The notes: generated by a model not told the origin, from the letters alone. 43,447 nt of DNA from Deltaproteobacteria bacterium (GCA_016219105.1 JACRCI010000109.1:1-43447); one strand, 5' to 3'; shown: positions 7,180-15,627, numbered from the stretch's first letter. A program made the numbers and translations.

Positions 7180-8250
7180 TTAAAACCCCATCGCCCTCAC
7201 TATCTCTTTTACGTCCGGCGACACGCTCAGAGGTTTCACCGACACCTTTATGGCGCAATCAGGGTCTTTAAGGCCGTGTCCCGTGAGCGTGCAAACGGCC
7301 GTATCGCCGTCTTTCAGGACGCTGAGCTTCCTCATCTTTATGACCCCGGCAAGAGAGGCCGCGGAGGCGGGCTCGCAGAATATCCCCTCCCGCGACGCCA
7401 CAAGCCTGTAGGCGTCAAGTATCTCCTCATCCGAGACCATGTCTATAACGCCGCCGCTTTCCTCTTTTGCCCTGAGCGCGCCCTGCCAGCTCGCGGGATT
7501 GCCTATCTTTATCGCGGTCGCCACGGTCTTTGGGTTCAGGACCGGCTCGCCTCTTACAATAGGGGCCGCGCCTTCGGCCTGGAAGCCCATCATCCTGGGG
7601 CTCTCCGATACCACTCTCCTCTCCCTCAATTCCTCATATCCCTTCCAGTAGGCCGTGATGTTGCCGGCGTTCCCGACCGGAAGGAAATGGTGGGTGGGAT
7701 TGTATCCGAGGTATTCGCATACCTCGAACGCCGCGGTCTTTTGCCCTTCTATCCTGTAGGGGTTGAGCGAGTTGACCATGGTCACCGGATAGTTCTTCGT
7801 CACTTCCTTGACGACGGCGAGGGCATCGTCGAACGAGCCTCTGACCTCCAGGACCATCGCCCCGTGTATCATTGCCTGAGAGAGTTTCCCGAGCGCGACA
7901 TTGCCCTCCGGCACGAGCACGTAGGCCTTCATCCCGGCCCTTGAGGCGTACGCCGCGGCCGAGGCCGACGTGTTTCCCGTTGACGCGCATATGACGGCCC
8001 GGCTGCCCTCTTCCCTGGCCTTGGATACCGCGAGCGTCATACCCCTGTCCTTGAAAGAACCGGTGGGGTTCAGGCCCTCGAACTTGAAAAAAAGCCTCGT
8101 CCTGCCCGTAACGTCCTTAAGGTTCACGGCCTCGACAAGAGGCGTGTTGCCTTCCAGAAGTGTGGTTACCGCGTCCTCCCCAACCGGCGGGAGATGCTCC
8201 GCGAACTCCCTTATAATCCCTCTCCACAAACCCTTTCTACTGAGTGCCAC
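7180..8250 (-). CDS. thrC: Threonine synthase
   Basis: This 356-residue fold-type II PLP enzyme converts O-phosphohomoserine to threonine. The PLP lysine is K67 in GSFKDRG, the glycine-rich phosphate site is in STGNTSASAAAYAS, and LPVGNAGNITAYWKGY and a C-terminal TLTGHGLKDPD complete the family pattern. The start is GTG, with GAGGAG five to seven bases ahead. The stop of hom (TAG) lies inside its first codons, a 14-bp overlap, so the two are probably translationally coupled. The short N-terminus is typical of the bacterial and archaeal short class of ThrC. Confidence 0.93.
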   Translation of the reverse strand: MALSRKGLWRGIIREFAEHLPPVGEDAVTTLLEGNTPLVEAVNLKDVTGRTRLFFKFEGLNPTGSFKDRGMTLAVSKAREEGSRAVICASTGNTSASAAAYASRAGMKAYVLVPEGNVALGKLSQAMIHGAMVLEVRGSFDDALAVVKEVTKNYPVTMVNSLNPYRIEGQKTAAFEVCEYLGYNPTHHFLPVGNAGNITAYWKGYEELRERRVVSESPRMMGFQAEGAAPIVRGEPVLNPKTVATAIKIGNPASWQGALRAKEESGGVIDMVSDEEILDAYRLVASREGIFCEPASAASLAGVIKMRKLSVLKDGDTAVCTLTGHGLKDPDCAIKVSVKPLSVSPDVKEIVRAMGF

Positions 8251-9577
8251 CGTTGCTCTCCTCTATCCTTATGCACATTGTTTTCCCGGCTATCACGTCG
8301 AGCTTCTCTATCTCATCAAGCGCCTTGCGGAACTCCCTTTCGAAGGCGTTGTGCGTTATTATCACCAGCGGCACGGTGCCGCCGCGCTTTCGTCCTTTCT
8401 GCATGACAGAGGAGATGCTTATATCGTGCGCGCCGAGCACCCCCGATATCCGGGAGAGCACGCCTGGACGGTCTATAGCTGAGAACCTTATGTAATAGGG
8501 GACATCAAGGTCGTCTATCTTCTTTATACTCAACGCCCTCTCCGCGCCCTCGGCGTATCCGAGAGGGGTCATCCTCGGACCCCTCCAGCCGTCCTTGACG
8601 GACAACCCGCCGCTCATATCCCTGCATATGTCAATTATGTCCGCGGCCACGGCGCTCGCGGTGGGCATCATGCCAGCCCCTTTTCCGTAGAACATCACGG
8701 AACCCACGGCATTGCCGTTTATATGGATGGCGTTATAAACGCCGTCCACTGCCGAAAGCGGATGCCCGAGCGGTATCATCGTGGGATGGACACGGGCCTC
8801 GATTACCCCGTCCTCGGCCTTGGCGATGGCCAGAAGCTTTATCTTGTAGCCGAACTCGCGCGCGAACTTCACGTCGAGCTCGGTTACGCGGCCTATCCCC
8901 TCCGTATATATGTCGCCGAGGGGGACGTGCGTGCCGAACGCCAGGTTTATCAGTATCGCGAGCTTATGGGACGTGTCTATGCCCTCGACGTCATATGTCG
9001 GGTCGGCCTCGGCGTAGCCCTTTTTCTGCGCCTCCCTCAGGACGGTCTCGAACTTCCCGCCCTCGTTCGTCATCTTGGAAAGTATATAATTGGCCGTGCC
9101 GTTTATTATCCCGTAGATGGATTCTATCCTGTTGGCCGAGAGCCCCTCCCTCAGCGCCTTTATTATCGGTATCCCGCCGCCCACGCTGGCCTCGAAACCT
9201 ATATTAACCCCGTTTTTCTCCGCCGCCGAAAATATCTCCGCGCCGTGCGTCGAAAGCAGGGCCTTATTTGCCGTCACGACGTGCCTTCCGTTCTTAAGGG
9301 CCCTGAGTATTATCTCCCTGGCCGCGCCCGTCCCCCCTATAAGCTCAACGACTATCTTTATCTCGGGGTCGTTTATTACCGAGTCAACGTCGGTTGTGAG
9401 CGCGTCTTTTGAAACCTCGACGCCCCTGTCCCTTTCTATGTCCCTGTCCGCTATCTTTTTAAGCACGACCTCTTTTCCGAGCCTGTCCTTTATGACCTGG
9501 GCGTTCTCTTTCAACACCCTGACCACCCCGGTCCCGACCGTGCCAAACCCTATAAGGCCTATGTGTATCTTATCCAT
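8237..9577 (-). CDS. hom: Homoserine dehydrogenase with ACT domain
   Basis: This 446-residue protein reduces aspartate semialdehyde to homoserine. The Rossmann motif GFGTVGTGV lies at residues 11-19. VTANKALLS carries the catalytic-type lysine, followed by FEASVGGGIPII and GYAEADPTYDVEGIDTSHK. A C-terminal ACT domain (RFSAIDRPGVLSRISGVLGAHDISISSV) suggests allosteric feedback, probably by threonine. It lies between alaC and thrC. The start codon sits in a 13-bp tandem duplication that supplies the GGAG ribosome site. A stretch around SGGLSVKDGWRG (8583-8607) resembles a family A unit on the minus strand but may be native sequence. Confidence 0.93.
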   Translation of the reverse strand: MDKIHIGLIGFGTVGTGVVRVLKENAQVIKDRLGKEVVLKKIADRDIERDRGVEVSKDALTTDVDSVINDPEIKIVVELIGGTGAAREIILRALKNGRHVVTANKALLSTHGAEIFSAAEKNGVNIGFEASVGGGIPIIKALREGLSANRIESIYGIINGTANYILSKMTNEGGKFETVLREAQKKGYAEADPTYDVEGIDTSHKLAILINLAFGTHVPLGDIYTEGIGRVTELDVKFAREFGYKIKLLAIAKAEDGVIEARVHPTMIPLGHPLSAVDGVYNAIHINGNAVGSVMFYGKGAGMMPTASAVAADIIDICRDMSGGLSVKDGWRGPRMTPLGYAEGAERALSIKKIDDLDVPYYIRFSAIDRPGVLSRISGVLGAHDISISSVMQKGRKRGGTVPLVIITHNAFEREFRKALDEIEKLDVIAGKTMCIRIEESNGGTQ

Positions 9578-9598
9578 GACTCATCTCCATGACTCATC
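9573..9598 (-). repeat. 13-bp tandem duplication at the hom start codon
   Basis: GATGAGTCATGGA is present twice in a row on the minus strand. The junction creates GGAG eight bases before the second ATG, which is the hom start. The first copy contains an out-of-frame ATG that could give a very short leader reading frame. Confidence 0.75.
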
Positions 9599-9606
9599 CG
9601 TCTCTC

Positions 9607-9662
9607 ACCGGCATGGCCGGCTTGTTGGCCGTCAAGGACGGGTGGTTGGCCGGCGGGGCCGG
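9607..9662 (+). repeat. Tandem family A array between alaC and hom
   Basis: Two 21-bp units (arms CCGGC/GCCGG with ATG loop, then GCCGTC/GACGGG with AAG loop), both with GTTG-ending linkers, followed by a GCCGGC-GGG-GCCGG half unit. It fills the intergenic space inside an operon, two bases from the alaC stop. Confidence 0.85.
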
Positions 9663-9664
9663 GA

Positions 9665-10852
9665 CTAAACCTTCGGCATCCATGACTCAAAGGCCTTTTT
9701 CACGCCCTTGGCCGCCTGACGTATGCGCTGCTCGTTCTCAACGAGCGCGAGCCTCACGTAATCGTTCCCGTACTCGCCGAAACCTATGCCCGGGGACACG
9801 GCGATCTTGGCCTCCCTGACGAGGAACTTCGAGAACTCTACCGACCCCATGGAGCGCATCTCCTCGGGGATCCGTGCCCATACGAACATCGTGGCCCTGG
9901 GTTTTTCTATCTGCCATCCGGCCTTCGAGAAACTCTCTATGAGGACGTCCCTGCGCACCCGGTACATCTCGCATATCTCGGCCACGCAGTCCTGCGGGCC
10001 GTTCAGGGCTATGATTGACGCGATCTGGATGGGCTGGAACATGCCGTAGTCGAGATAGCTCTTTATCCTGGTAAGGGCGGCTATGAGCCTGGGGTTGCCC
10101 ACGGCAAACCCCACCCTCCAGCCCGGCATGTTGTAGCTCTTGGAAAGGGTAAAGAACTCCACCCCCACGTCCTTCGCCCCGGGGACCTCGAGGAAACTCG
10201 GCGCCCTGTAGCCGTCGAAGACGATGTCCGCGTACGCGAGGTCGTGGATTACCATCATGCCGTTCTCCCTGGCGAAATCAACTATCTTTACGAAAAATTC
10301 CTTTGATACGACCTCGGTCGTGGGATTGTGCGGAAAGTTTATTATAAGGAGCTTGGGCCGAGGCCACACCTCTTTAGTGGCCTTCTCAAGCTCCGCGAAG
10401 AAATCCACCCCCGGCAGAAGCGGTATGCTCCTTAGATCCCCGCCCGCTATTATGACCGAGTACGCGTGTATGGGGTAGGTCGGGTTGGGCACGAACACCA
10501 CGTCCCCCGGACCAACTATCGCGAGCGCCAGATGCCCTATCCCCTCCTTCGAGCCGATGGTGACGACCGCCTCTTTCTCAGGGTCTATCTCCACGTTGAA
10601 GCGCCGCCTGTACCAGTCCGCGATCGCCAGCCTGAGCTTGTATATGCCCTTCGAGGCGGAATAGCGGTGGTTTTTGGGGTTATGGATCGCCTCGGCGAGC
10701 TTCTCCACTATGTGTGGAGGCGTGGCCTGGTCAGGGTTGCCCATGCCGAGGTCTATGATGTCCTCGCCCTTGCGCCTGGCCTCAAGTTTCAATTCGCCCA
10801 CGATATTGAAGACATAGGGCGGAAGGCGTTTTATCCTGTGGAAATCCTCCAT
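9665..10852 (-). CDS. alaC: Alanine-type PLP aminotransferase (AlaC/YfdZ family)
   Basis: This 395-residue class I/II aminotransferase has the Schiff-base lysine K238 in [14 protein letters not shown] and the PLP-contacting motifs [30 protein letters not shown] and [13 protein letters not shown]. The overall sequence matches the glutamate-pyruvate aminotransferase AlaC subgroup found next to hom and thrC in many Desulfobacterota-like genomes. It begins 14 bases after lipA ends, with GGAG before the ATG. Other substrates (aspartate, methionine, LL-diaminopimelate class) cannot be excluded without phylogeny. Confidence 0.88.
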   Translation of the reverse strand: MEDFHRIKRLPPYVFNIVGELKLEARRKGEDIIDLGMGNPDQATPPHIVEKLAEAIHNPKNHRYSASKGIYKLRLAIADWYRRRFNVEIDPEKEAVVTIGSKEGIGHLALAIVGPGDVVFVPNPTYPIHAYSVIIAGGDLRSIPLLPGVDFFAELEKATKEVWPRPKLLIINFPHNPTTEVVSKEFFVKIVDFARENGMMVIHDLAYADIVFDGYRAPSFLEVPGAKDVGVEFFTLSKSYNMPGWRVGFAVGNPRLIAALTRIKSYLDYGMFQPIQIASIIALNGPQDCVAEICEMYRVRRDVLIESFSKAGWQIEKPRATMFVWARIPEEMRSMGSVEFSKFLVREAKIAVSPGIGFGEYGNDYVRLALVENEQRIRQAAKGVKKAFESWMPKV

Positions 10853-10866
10853 GGCCGCTCCATCCG

Positions 10867-11787
10867 TTATCGGTTCAAACCCCGCGCGTCTTTAAAAACC
10901 TCTTCAGCATTGTAGGAACTGCGCACAAAAGGGCCTGAATAGACGTATCTCATCCCTATCCCCTTCGCGTATTCCTCGTATTCCTTGAATACCTCTGGCG
11001 CGACGTAGGCCTTCACCTCAAGGTTCGTGAGGGCCGGCCTCAGGTACTGCCCGATGGTCACCGCGTCGCAGCCGGAGTTCAGGAGGTCGTTTAAAACCGC
11101 GCGAACCTCTTCCCGGGTCTCCCCGAGACCGACCATGAGGCCGGATTTCGTAAGCGTCCCGCCCTTTTTAGCGGCCGAAAGGACGTTCAAAGACCTTGAA
11201 TATCCGGCCTGAGGCCGAACCAGCGGGTAAAGACGCGGCACCGTCTCGACATTGTGGTTGAATATGTCCGGCCCCGCGTTGAGCACGACATCGAGTGCGT
11301 CCTGGTCCCCGTTAAAATCCGGCGTGAGCACCTCAATGAAAATGTCTGAACCGGTATCCCTTAAGGCCCTTATTGTCAAGGCAAAGTGCCCCGCTCCGCC
11401 CATGGGCAGATCGTCCCTCGTAACGGACGTAACGACCACGTGCCTCAATCCGAGGTCCTTTGCGGCGAGCGCGACATTTAACGGCTCCCCCGGATCTAAA
11501 GCGGACGGGGGGCCGCGCTTTTCAACGGCGCAGAAGCCGCAGGTCCTCGTGCAGACGTCCCCCAGTATCATGAACGTGGCGGTCGGCCTGGAAAAACACT
11601 CGCCTATGTTCGGACATCTCGCGGACTCGCATACGGTATGGAGGCCCCTTTGCCTCAATATCCTTTTCATCCCGTGGATCGTCCCGGGATGTCCGAGCCG
11701 CCTCCTTAAGTGCCCGGGCAGCCTCTTGTTTCCGCCGCCCGCGGAATCATCCGCTGAAACGCGGTCGCTTGACGGCTGGTTAGCCAT
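10867..11787 (-). CDS. lipA: Lipoyl synthase
   Basis: This 306-residue radical SAM enzyme inserts sulfur at C6 and C8 of the octanoyl group on lipoyl domains. Both cluster motifs are intact: the auxiliary cluster cysteines C53, C58 and C64 (CX4CX5C), and the radical SAM cluster C79, C83 and C86 (CX3CX2C). The C-terminal RSSYNAEE supplies the conserved serine region. It is the first gene of the likely lipA-alaC-hom-thrC-apgM operon. The first residues (MANQPSSD) are encoded by DNA resembling a decayed family A linker (GACGGCTGGTTAGCC on the plus strand). No LipB is adjacent. Confidence 0.95.
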   Translation of the reverse strand: MANQPSSDRVSADDSAGGGNKRLPGHLRRRLGHPGTIHGMKRILRQRGLHTVCESARCPNIGECFSRPTATFMILGDVCTRTCGFCAVEKRGPPSALDPGEPLNVALAAKDLGLRHVVVTSVTRDDLPMGGAGHFALTIRALRDTGSDIFIEVLTPDFNGDQDALDVVLNAGPDIFNHNVETVPRLYPLVRPQAGYSRSLNVLSAAKKGGTLTKSGLMVGLGETREEVRAVLNDLLNSGCDAVTIGQYLRPALTNLEVKAYVAPEVFKEYEEYAKGIGMRYVYSGPFVRSSYNAEEVFKDARGLNR

Positions 11788-11815
11788 CGTCTTTAAACCC
11801 CCTTAAGAATTTATA

Positions 11816-11844
11816 AAAATATCACTTTTTACCATGAATTACAA
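11816..11844 (-). promoter_or_regulatory. Candidate promoter for the lipA operon
   Basis: On the minus strand, TTGTAA and TATTTT are separated by 17 bp, ending about 29 bases before the lipA ATG. The -35 and -10 matches are moderate; the region is AT-rich compared with the flanking genes. Confidence 0.4.
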
Positions 11845-11929
11845 CAGGATACTTTTCAGGATGACGCCATCCCATTCCGGCTTGCCGTCAAGGACCCTGG
11901 TTGGGCGCATTACCGGTTACATTATTTTA

Positions 11930-11959
11930 TTGACACCATAACGCCCATGATTGTATACT
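11930..11959 (+). promoter_or_regulatory. Sigma-70-type promoter for the plus-strand gene at 12025
   Basis: A perfect TTGACA (11930-11935) and TATACT (11954-11959) are separated by 18 bp. Transcription would begin near 11966, giving a leader of about 60 bases with AAGGAGG before the ATG at 12025. Confidence 0.75.
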
Positions 11960-12024
11960 GTTGAACTTATGAAACTATTTATAAATAACCGCCACGGGTA
12001 TTTAAAACAAAAGGAGGTTTCAAG

Positions 12025-12543
12025 ATGTCGGTATCAACGGTAAAAGAGGCAAAGGAAAAGATAACGCAGTGGCTGAGCGAGAACGGTCACCAGGTAAAAC
12101 TGGTGGATGAGGACACCCACTCCAATTTTCATTTCGAGATAGACTATCCGCTCGGCACAATGAAAAGGCAGAGGATAATCCAGCCCAAGGAGTACCCGGG
12201 GCTCATAGTCCTCCTAAACGGCGTGGGTATCTCGGATGAGCATAAGGAAAAAATCAGCAAACTGACCGAAGACGAGAAAAACGCGTTTTACGGGGGCATA
12301 AAGAAGGACCTCATGTTCCACGAGAACAGCTACGACATGAACGCCGACGACAAAAGCGTAATACAGCAGATCCAGTTCTCCCATGAGTTTTACTTCGACA
12401 GCCTTACCAAGACCAGCCTCTTCAGAGGGTTGCTGCTGAACCACCGGAGCCTGCTCTACATCGTAACGATATTCAACGACAAATTCGGCGTGCCCGCCAT
12501 GCCGACGGAGATGAGGCCTCAGGCGGCCCCGACGATACAGTAG
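12025..12543 (+). CDS. Conserved protein, possibly DUF2299 family
   Basis: This 172-residue soluble protein begins with a helix (STVKEAKEKITQWLSENGH). It continues with HFEIDYPLGTMKRQRIIQPKEYPGLIVLLNGVGIS and DEHKEKISKLTEDEKNAFYGGIKKDLM, a layout that recalls DUF2299 proteins. That assignment is from memory and is not certain. No catalytic motif or membrane segment is visible. It is a stand-alone gene with its own strong promoter and terminator and an excellent AAGGAGG ribosome site, suggesting substantial expression. It is divergent from lipA and convergent with the hemerythrin gene. Confidence 0.6.
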   Translation: MSVSTVKEAKEKITQWLSENGHQVKLVDEDTHSNFHFEIDYPLGTMKRQRIIQPKEYPGLIVLLNGVGISDEHKEKISKLTEDEKNAFYGGIKKDLMFHENSYDMNADDKSVIQQIQFSHEFYFDSLTKTSLFRGLLLNHRSLLYIVTIFNDKFGVPAMPTEMRPQAAPTIQ

Positions 12544-12571
12544 TATAAAACCGGACCAGCCGTTTAACAGG

Positions 12572-12592
12572 ATGCTGAAACAAGTTCAGCAT
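12572..12592. repeat. Small CTGAA...TTCAG hairpin repeat, copy 2
   Basis: ATGCTGAA and TTCAGCAT form an 8-bp stem around the same ACAAG loop as the copy at 147-165. It lies between the stop of the plus-strand gene and its terminator. Confidence 0.6.
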
Positions 12593-12640
12593 GACAGCTC
12601 CACCGTTTTACGATTTTTTCCGCAACCTATCATAAAACAA

Positions 12641-12676
12641 AAGCCGTCCGCTTTGATTCCAAAGCGGACGGCTTTT
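12641..12676. terminator. Bidirectional intrinsic terminator
   Basis: AAGCCGTCCGCTTT and AAAGCGGACGGCTT pair around a short loop (GATTCC). A T-run follows on the plus strand and an A-run precedes, so it also terminates the convergent minus-strand hemerythrin gene. Confidence 0.9.
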
Positions 12677-12715
12677 TTCATACATGAGACCGTCGGCGAG
12701 AGGTCTATGCCCCCC

Positions 12716-13573
12716 TTAACTCCCTCCGCAGCATGACTGCTCGCCGCCCACGGAACTGATGGACTTAAGGGACGCTATCTGGGCGTCCAATTTCTTTCGA
12801 TCCTGCGCGTAAGGTGAAAGCCCCTTCTTGTTTCTATCGCCGGCCACAATCGGGATATGGCTTTCCTCTATGCCCTTCATCCGCGCGAAGATATCCTCCC
12901 TTTCCTTCAAGCTCAGATATTCGTCTATGAGCACGAAGAACTCCTCGTCCTCCTTCGTGATGTGGTTCCTCAGGTTTACGACGAGGGAGTTGACCAGCCC
13001 GTCGAGTATCTCCCCGTCCTGCAGGCCGCAGCGGAAGGCATGGAGGAGCGCGATCAATTCCCTGTGGTCTTCCTTCATGATGGTGATAAGCGCCGGCCCC
13101 ATGGGCACCCTGTCCTCTATGAGAGGAAAGAGTACCTCTTCCTCCTTTTTGATGGAGTGAAGCAGTATGTCGTTTTCAACGGCGGCTGTCGTGTGCCACA
13201 GGCCGTCTATGTCGCGTTTCAAGACCTGCCTTGAGATTATGTCGAGCTTTTTAAGCACCCCTTTGTGCTCCTCCGAAAGCCTTGCAAGCGGGTCTTTCCC
13301 GGCGTCGGCGGCCTTGACACCGGCCGCGGCAACGTCTCCGGCGGCCTGCCTGCCGGCCTCCCGCGCCTCCTCGATATTAACAACCTTAAACGTCTGAGAG
13401 AAGCCCATCCTGCATACGCCGGAAGGGCTTTTGAACGTCCCCTCGCCCGCGCCGGCCCTGGCGGAAAGCCTCTCGAATTCCGATTCCTCCAGTAAAATCG
13501 CGCCCTTTTGACAGAAGACCTGACAGTGCGGCTGCTGACACTGGTACTTTATACTTAGCAATTTTTTTGACAT
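12716..13573 (-). CDS. Hemerythrin-domain protein with N-terminal cysteine motif
   Basis: This protein is about 285 residues. The C-terminal two-thirds is a hemerythrin-like four-helix domain with the iron-ligand pattern LSEEHKG, LLHSIKKEEEVLFPL, MKEDHRELIALLHAF and LRNHITKEDEEFF. Such domains bind a di-iron centre and sense or scavenge oxygen or nitric oxide, or repair iron centres. The N-terminus has C12, C17 and C21 in CQQPHCQVFCQKGAI, plus a later GVCRMGF, recalling a small Fe-S or metal-binding module. The protein ends in CCGGS. The start at 13573 (MSKKLLS) is chosen because a GAGG ribosome site precedes it; the frame is open further upstream. Its position near nar genes suggests a role in nitrosative or oxygen stress, which is inference. 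Confidence 0.8.
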   Translation of the reverse strand: MSKKLLSIKYQCQQPHCQVFCQKGAILLEESEFERLSARAGAGEGTFKSPSGVCRMGFSQTFKVVNIEEAREAGRQAAGDVAAAGVKAADAGKDPLARLSEEHKGVLKKLDIISRQVLKRDIDGLWHTTAAVENDILLHSIKKEEEVLFPLIEDRVPMGPALITIMKEDHRELIALLHAFRCGLQDGEILDGLVNSLVVNLRNHITKEDEEFFVLIDEYLSLKEREDIFARMKGIEESHIPIVAGDRNKKGLSPYAQDRKKLDAQIASLKSISSVGGEQSCCGGS

Positions 13574-13780
13574 CTCCGCCTCGCTTTCCCGTGAGTGCTG
13601 CCGGGCTGGTTTTAAACCCACTCGAAACCCCGTATCTATAAATTCTACCAGATAAATGTCAGGAGTTCAATTTATATTTTTCAACGCGGAGTTCTTCGAT
13701 CCCGCGTCAATATCGCGAAAGGCCGGCTTTCGCGGCCATACCGGGCCGTTTAAAGATCGACAGGCTGAGATGGGACTTTA
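13574..13780. other. Intergenic region with a hairpin
   Basis: No gene was found. An 8-bp stem, CGCGAAAG / CTTTCGCG, with a five-base loop lies at 13714-13734, downstream of the minus-strand membrane-protein gene. It lacks a T-run and may be a rho-independent-like hairpin remnant or a repeat. Confidence 0.4.
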
Positions 13781-14116
13781 TTACGAAGGCAGGTGAGTGA
13801 AGATGACGATGAGCCATGTGATAAGCAGGGCGGCTCCCATATAACTGCCGTACCTCATTACGTATTTCGTCCTTGCCAGCGCTACCTTCATCATATGAAG
13901 GATGAATCCGATTATCCATGCCGCGAGATACAGGGCGCCGAAATTCTTTGCCACGGACACCGAGGCGAGGACGAGGTAAAGGGTGATGGTGCAATAGCCG
14001 TTCACCCTGTGCATCAGGACCTCGGCCTGATGGTCCGCCCTCCTTACCATCCTGAAGCCGGCAAGGAAGGTCACCACCGCGAACATAAAGCCTATTGATG
14101 CGAGCAGTGCTATCAT
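13781..14116 (-). CDS. Small four-helix membrane protein of unknown function
   Basis: This 111-residue protein has four hydrophobic segments at roughly residues 3-21, 41-58, 62-80 and 90-107. Histidines H29, H36, H74 and H108 lie in or beside helices, so haem binding is conceivable but unproven. I do not recognise the family. The gene starts 13 bases after the NosD-like gene ends and is probably co-transcribed with it. The nearby nitrate-respiration and hemerythrin genes suggest an envelope redox or stress function, but nothing in the sequence proves it. Confidence 0.65.
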   Translation of the reverse strand: MIALLASIGFMFAVVTFLAGFRMVRRADHQAEVLMHRVNGYCTITLYLVLASVSVAKNFGALYLAAWIIGFILHMMKVALARTKYVMRYGSYMGAALLITWLIVIFTHLPS

Positions 14117-14129
14117 AGGGTTGTACCGT

Positions 14130-15056
14130 TCAGCTCGCCTCCACCGAAGGCGCCGAGAAGAAGATGATGAACAGCCTTTTTTCGATGAAATACACGATTA
14201 TCGCGAAATACACGAGGGCGACGGGCAGGAGGTAGTAAATCCTCCTCATCATATTATTGTCCGTAATATCGTTATCCTCCGAGTAGCTTACGACCATGGC
14301 GTAGGTATTGTTCAGGGCGGTGTTATTCCTTATCGTGTTGCCGTTGGAAGACCAGAGGGTTATGCCGTTCCAGTAATTGGAATCAGCGGTATTGCCCGTA
14401 AGCGTATTCCCGCTCGAGGAAAGGAGCGTTATCCCCTTCTCCGAATTGGCATTGGCGTTATTACCGCTCAGAAGGTTGTTGTTGGAGGAGAACAGGCTTA
14501 TGCCTTCGTTTGCGTTGCCTTCGGCGACGTTCCCTGAGACGGTATTGTTGTTTGAATATTCGAGGTAGATACCCGTGGAATTGGCCGCGGCGCGGTTATT
14601 GGACAGCGTGCATCCTGAAGACCTGTAAAAATGGATGCCATACGCATTCGAGCCTTTTGCCGTGACCCCGGTTACGACCGCGCCCGTAACGCCGTGGACC
14701 TTCACGACCGGGAGCTCGGCGTTTTTAGCCTCTATGATAACGCCGGCGTAGCCGCTCCTCCCCCTGACGGTAATCGCTTTCGTTATTACGACGTTTTCAG
14801 CATACCGGCCGTCTTCTATGACGACAGCGTCTCCGGGGGCGGCGCTGTCCACCGCGCCCTGGATGGTGGAGCGGTCCGTTGGCACGATGATATCCTTTGC
14901 CCAAGAGACTGAAAAGAGGAAAAACGAAAGGAAGAGGCAAACACCGGCGATCATTCCGACAGGCCAACCGGCCTCGCCGACAGGCCCGCCGGCCTCGCCG
15001 GCAGGCCTGTCCATGCCCTTCAAGACGCTGTTTTTACCTGTAAATGGAAAACGCAT
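14130..15056 (-). CDS. NosD-like parallel beta-helix membrane-anchored protein
   Basis: This protein of up to 308 residues has an N-terminal signal or anchor helix (IAGVCLFLSFFLFSVSWA). IQGAVDSAAPGDAVVIEDGRY, a carbohydrate/NosD start motif, follows. At least six PbH1-type turns of about 22-23 residues come next (NNRAAANSTGIYLEYSNNNT, GNVAEGNANEGISLFSSNNN and similar), rich in Asn ladders. A C-terminal helix (YYLLPVALVYFAIIVYFI) suggests a second membrane anchor. NosD feeds copper-site assembly of nitrous oxide reductase, but no nosZ, nosF or nosY is present, so the role here is unknown. Most of the N-terminal 33 residues are family A repeat translation (RPAGEAGGPVGEAGWPVG). The real start may be the ATG at 15014 or 14957. 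Confidence 0.7.
   Translation of the reverse strand: MRFPFTGKNSVLKGMDRPAGEAGGPVGEAGWPVGMIAGVCLFLSFFLFSVSWAKDIIVPTDRSTIQGAVDSAAPGDAVVIEDGRYAENVVITKAITVRGRSGYAGVIIEAKNAELPVVKVHGVTGAVVTGVTAKGSNAYGIHFYRSSGCTLSNNRAAANSTGIYLEYSNNNTVSGNVAEGNANEGISLFSSNNNLLSGNNANANSEKGITLLSSSGNTLTGNTADSNYWNGITLWSSNGNTIRNNTALNNTYAMVVSYSEDNDITDNNMMRRIYYLLPVALVYFAIIVYFIEKRLFIIFFSAPSVEAS
14959..15012 (-). repeat. Tandem family A variant array at the NosD-like N-terminus
   Basis: Two and a half 21-bp units on the minus strand, with the arm form CTGYCGGC-GAG-GCCGGY rather than GCCGTC/GACGGC. They encode PAGEAGG-PVGEAGW-PVG, a perfect seven-residue period, directly before the signal-like helix. Confidence 0.8.
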
Positions 15057-15090
15057 TCCCCATAGGATAACCTAAAGAGAATGCGTTTTC
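15047..15090. promoter_or_regulatory. Inverted repeat overlapping the NosD-like start
   Basis: GAAAACGCATTC and GAATGCGTTTTC, 12-bp perfect arms, are separated by about 20 bp. On the minus strand the second arm contains the ATG at 15056, so the hairpin would hide that start in RNA, or the site could be an operator. Confidence 0.5.
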
Positions 15091-15164
15091 AAGCAGTTTA
15101 AACGGAATTGCCGCGCGATTTCATCCGCCTAAAGCGCGGTGCCGGGACGCGGGGGGACGGCCGG

Positions 15165-15476
15165 CTATTCGTGGCCCGCCGCGACTTCCGACTTATACGC
15201 CTGACATACCTGCGAACAGCGCGTGCAGTAAAATGTATGCGTAAGCTCGTATTCCTTGTATATGGGGCATGACTCGCAGACGCAGTTCTTTTCGCGCTGT
15301 ATGAGCTTGCTGGTGCCCACCATGGGGAAGCAGTAGCCATACGGGTTGTCGCCCTTGACGTAGGTCGGGCATGTCTGGCATTTGCAGTTTTTCGTTACAT
15401 ACGCCTGCATCTTGTCGTATTCCGCCTTGCTTAACTCTTCCACGCCGAAATTGTCGAACTCGCTTATCTTTACCAT
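15165..15476 (-). CDS. Cysteine-rich DUF2769-like protein
   Basis: This 103-residue protein has about ten cysteines arranged as CKCQTCPTY, a single CFPM, CVCESCPIYKEYEL and CTRCSQVC. This matches the DUF2769 pattern of repeated CxCxxCP motifs as I recall it, and suggests bound zinc or an Fe-S cluster. It has no signal peptide or membrane segment. It is between narK and the NosD-like gene, with an AAGGAGGG ribosome site. The function is unknown; its position suggests a small redox or metal-handling partner of the nitrate system, as inference. Confidence 0.7.
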   Translation of the reverse strand: MVKISEFDNFGVEELSKAEYDKMQAYVTKNCKCQTCPTYVKGDNPYGYCFPMVGTSKLIQREKNCVCESCPIYKEYELTHTFYCTRCSQVCQAYKSEVAAGHE

Positions 15477-15586
15477 GTTCTCATCCCTCCTTATTTTTGG
15501 CGTTGATTGCCTTTTTTTGTTTAAAGTTTAGCCTTTAATCCATCTTTGTCAAGCGCGCGGCAGGGGAAATATGGAGAAAAATACCG

Positions 15587-15627
15587 AAAAAAAACAGAGG
15601 GAAGGCTCGGAAAAACCGCCTTCCCTC
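15587..15627 (-). terminator. Intrinsic terminator after narK
   Basis: On the minus strand, GAGGGAAGGC and GCCTTCCCTC form a 10-bp stem with an 11-base loop. It is followed within three bases by a run of eight T. It ends the narK transcript. Confidence 0.9.

Noticed and set aside
8583-8607. Family A insertion in hom (SVKDGW region)
   Set aside because: The DNA resembles one unit, but arms and linker are imperfect and the residues could be native; it is noted only as a possible case.
14130-15056. Calling the beta-helix protein NosD of a nitrous oxide reductase operon
   Set aside because: No nosZ, nosF, nosY or nosL is present, and the double membrane anchor is unlike NosD.
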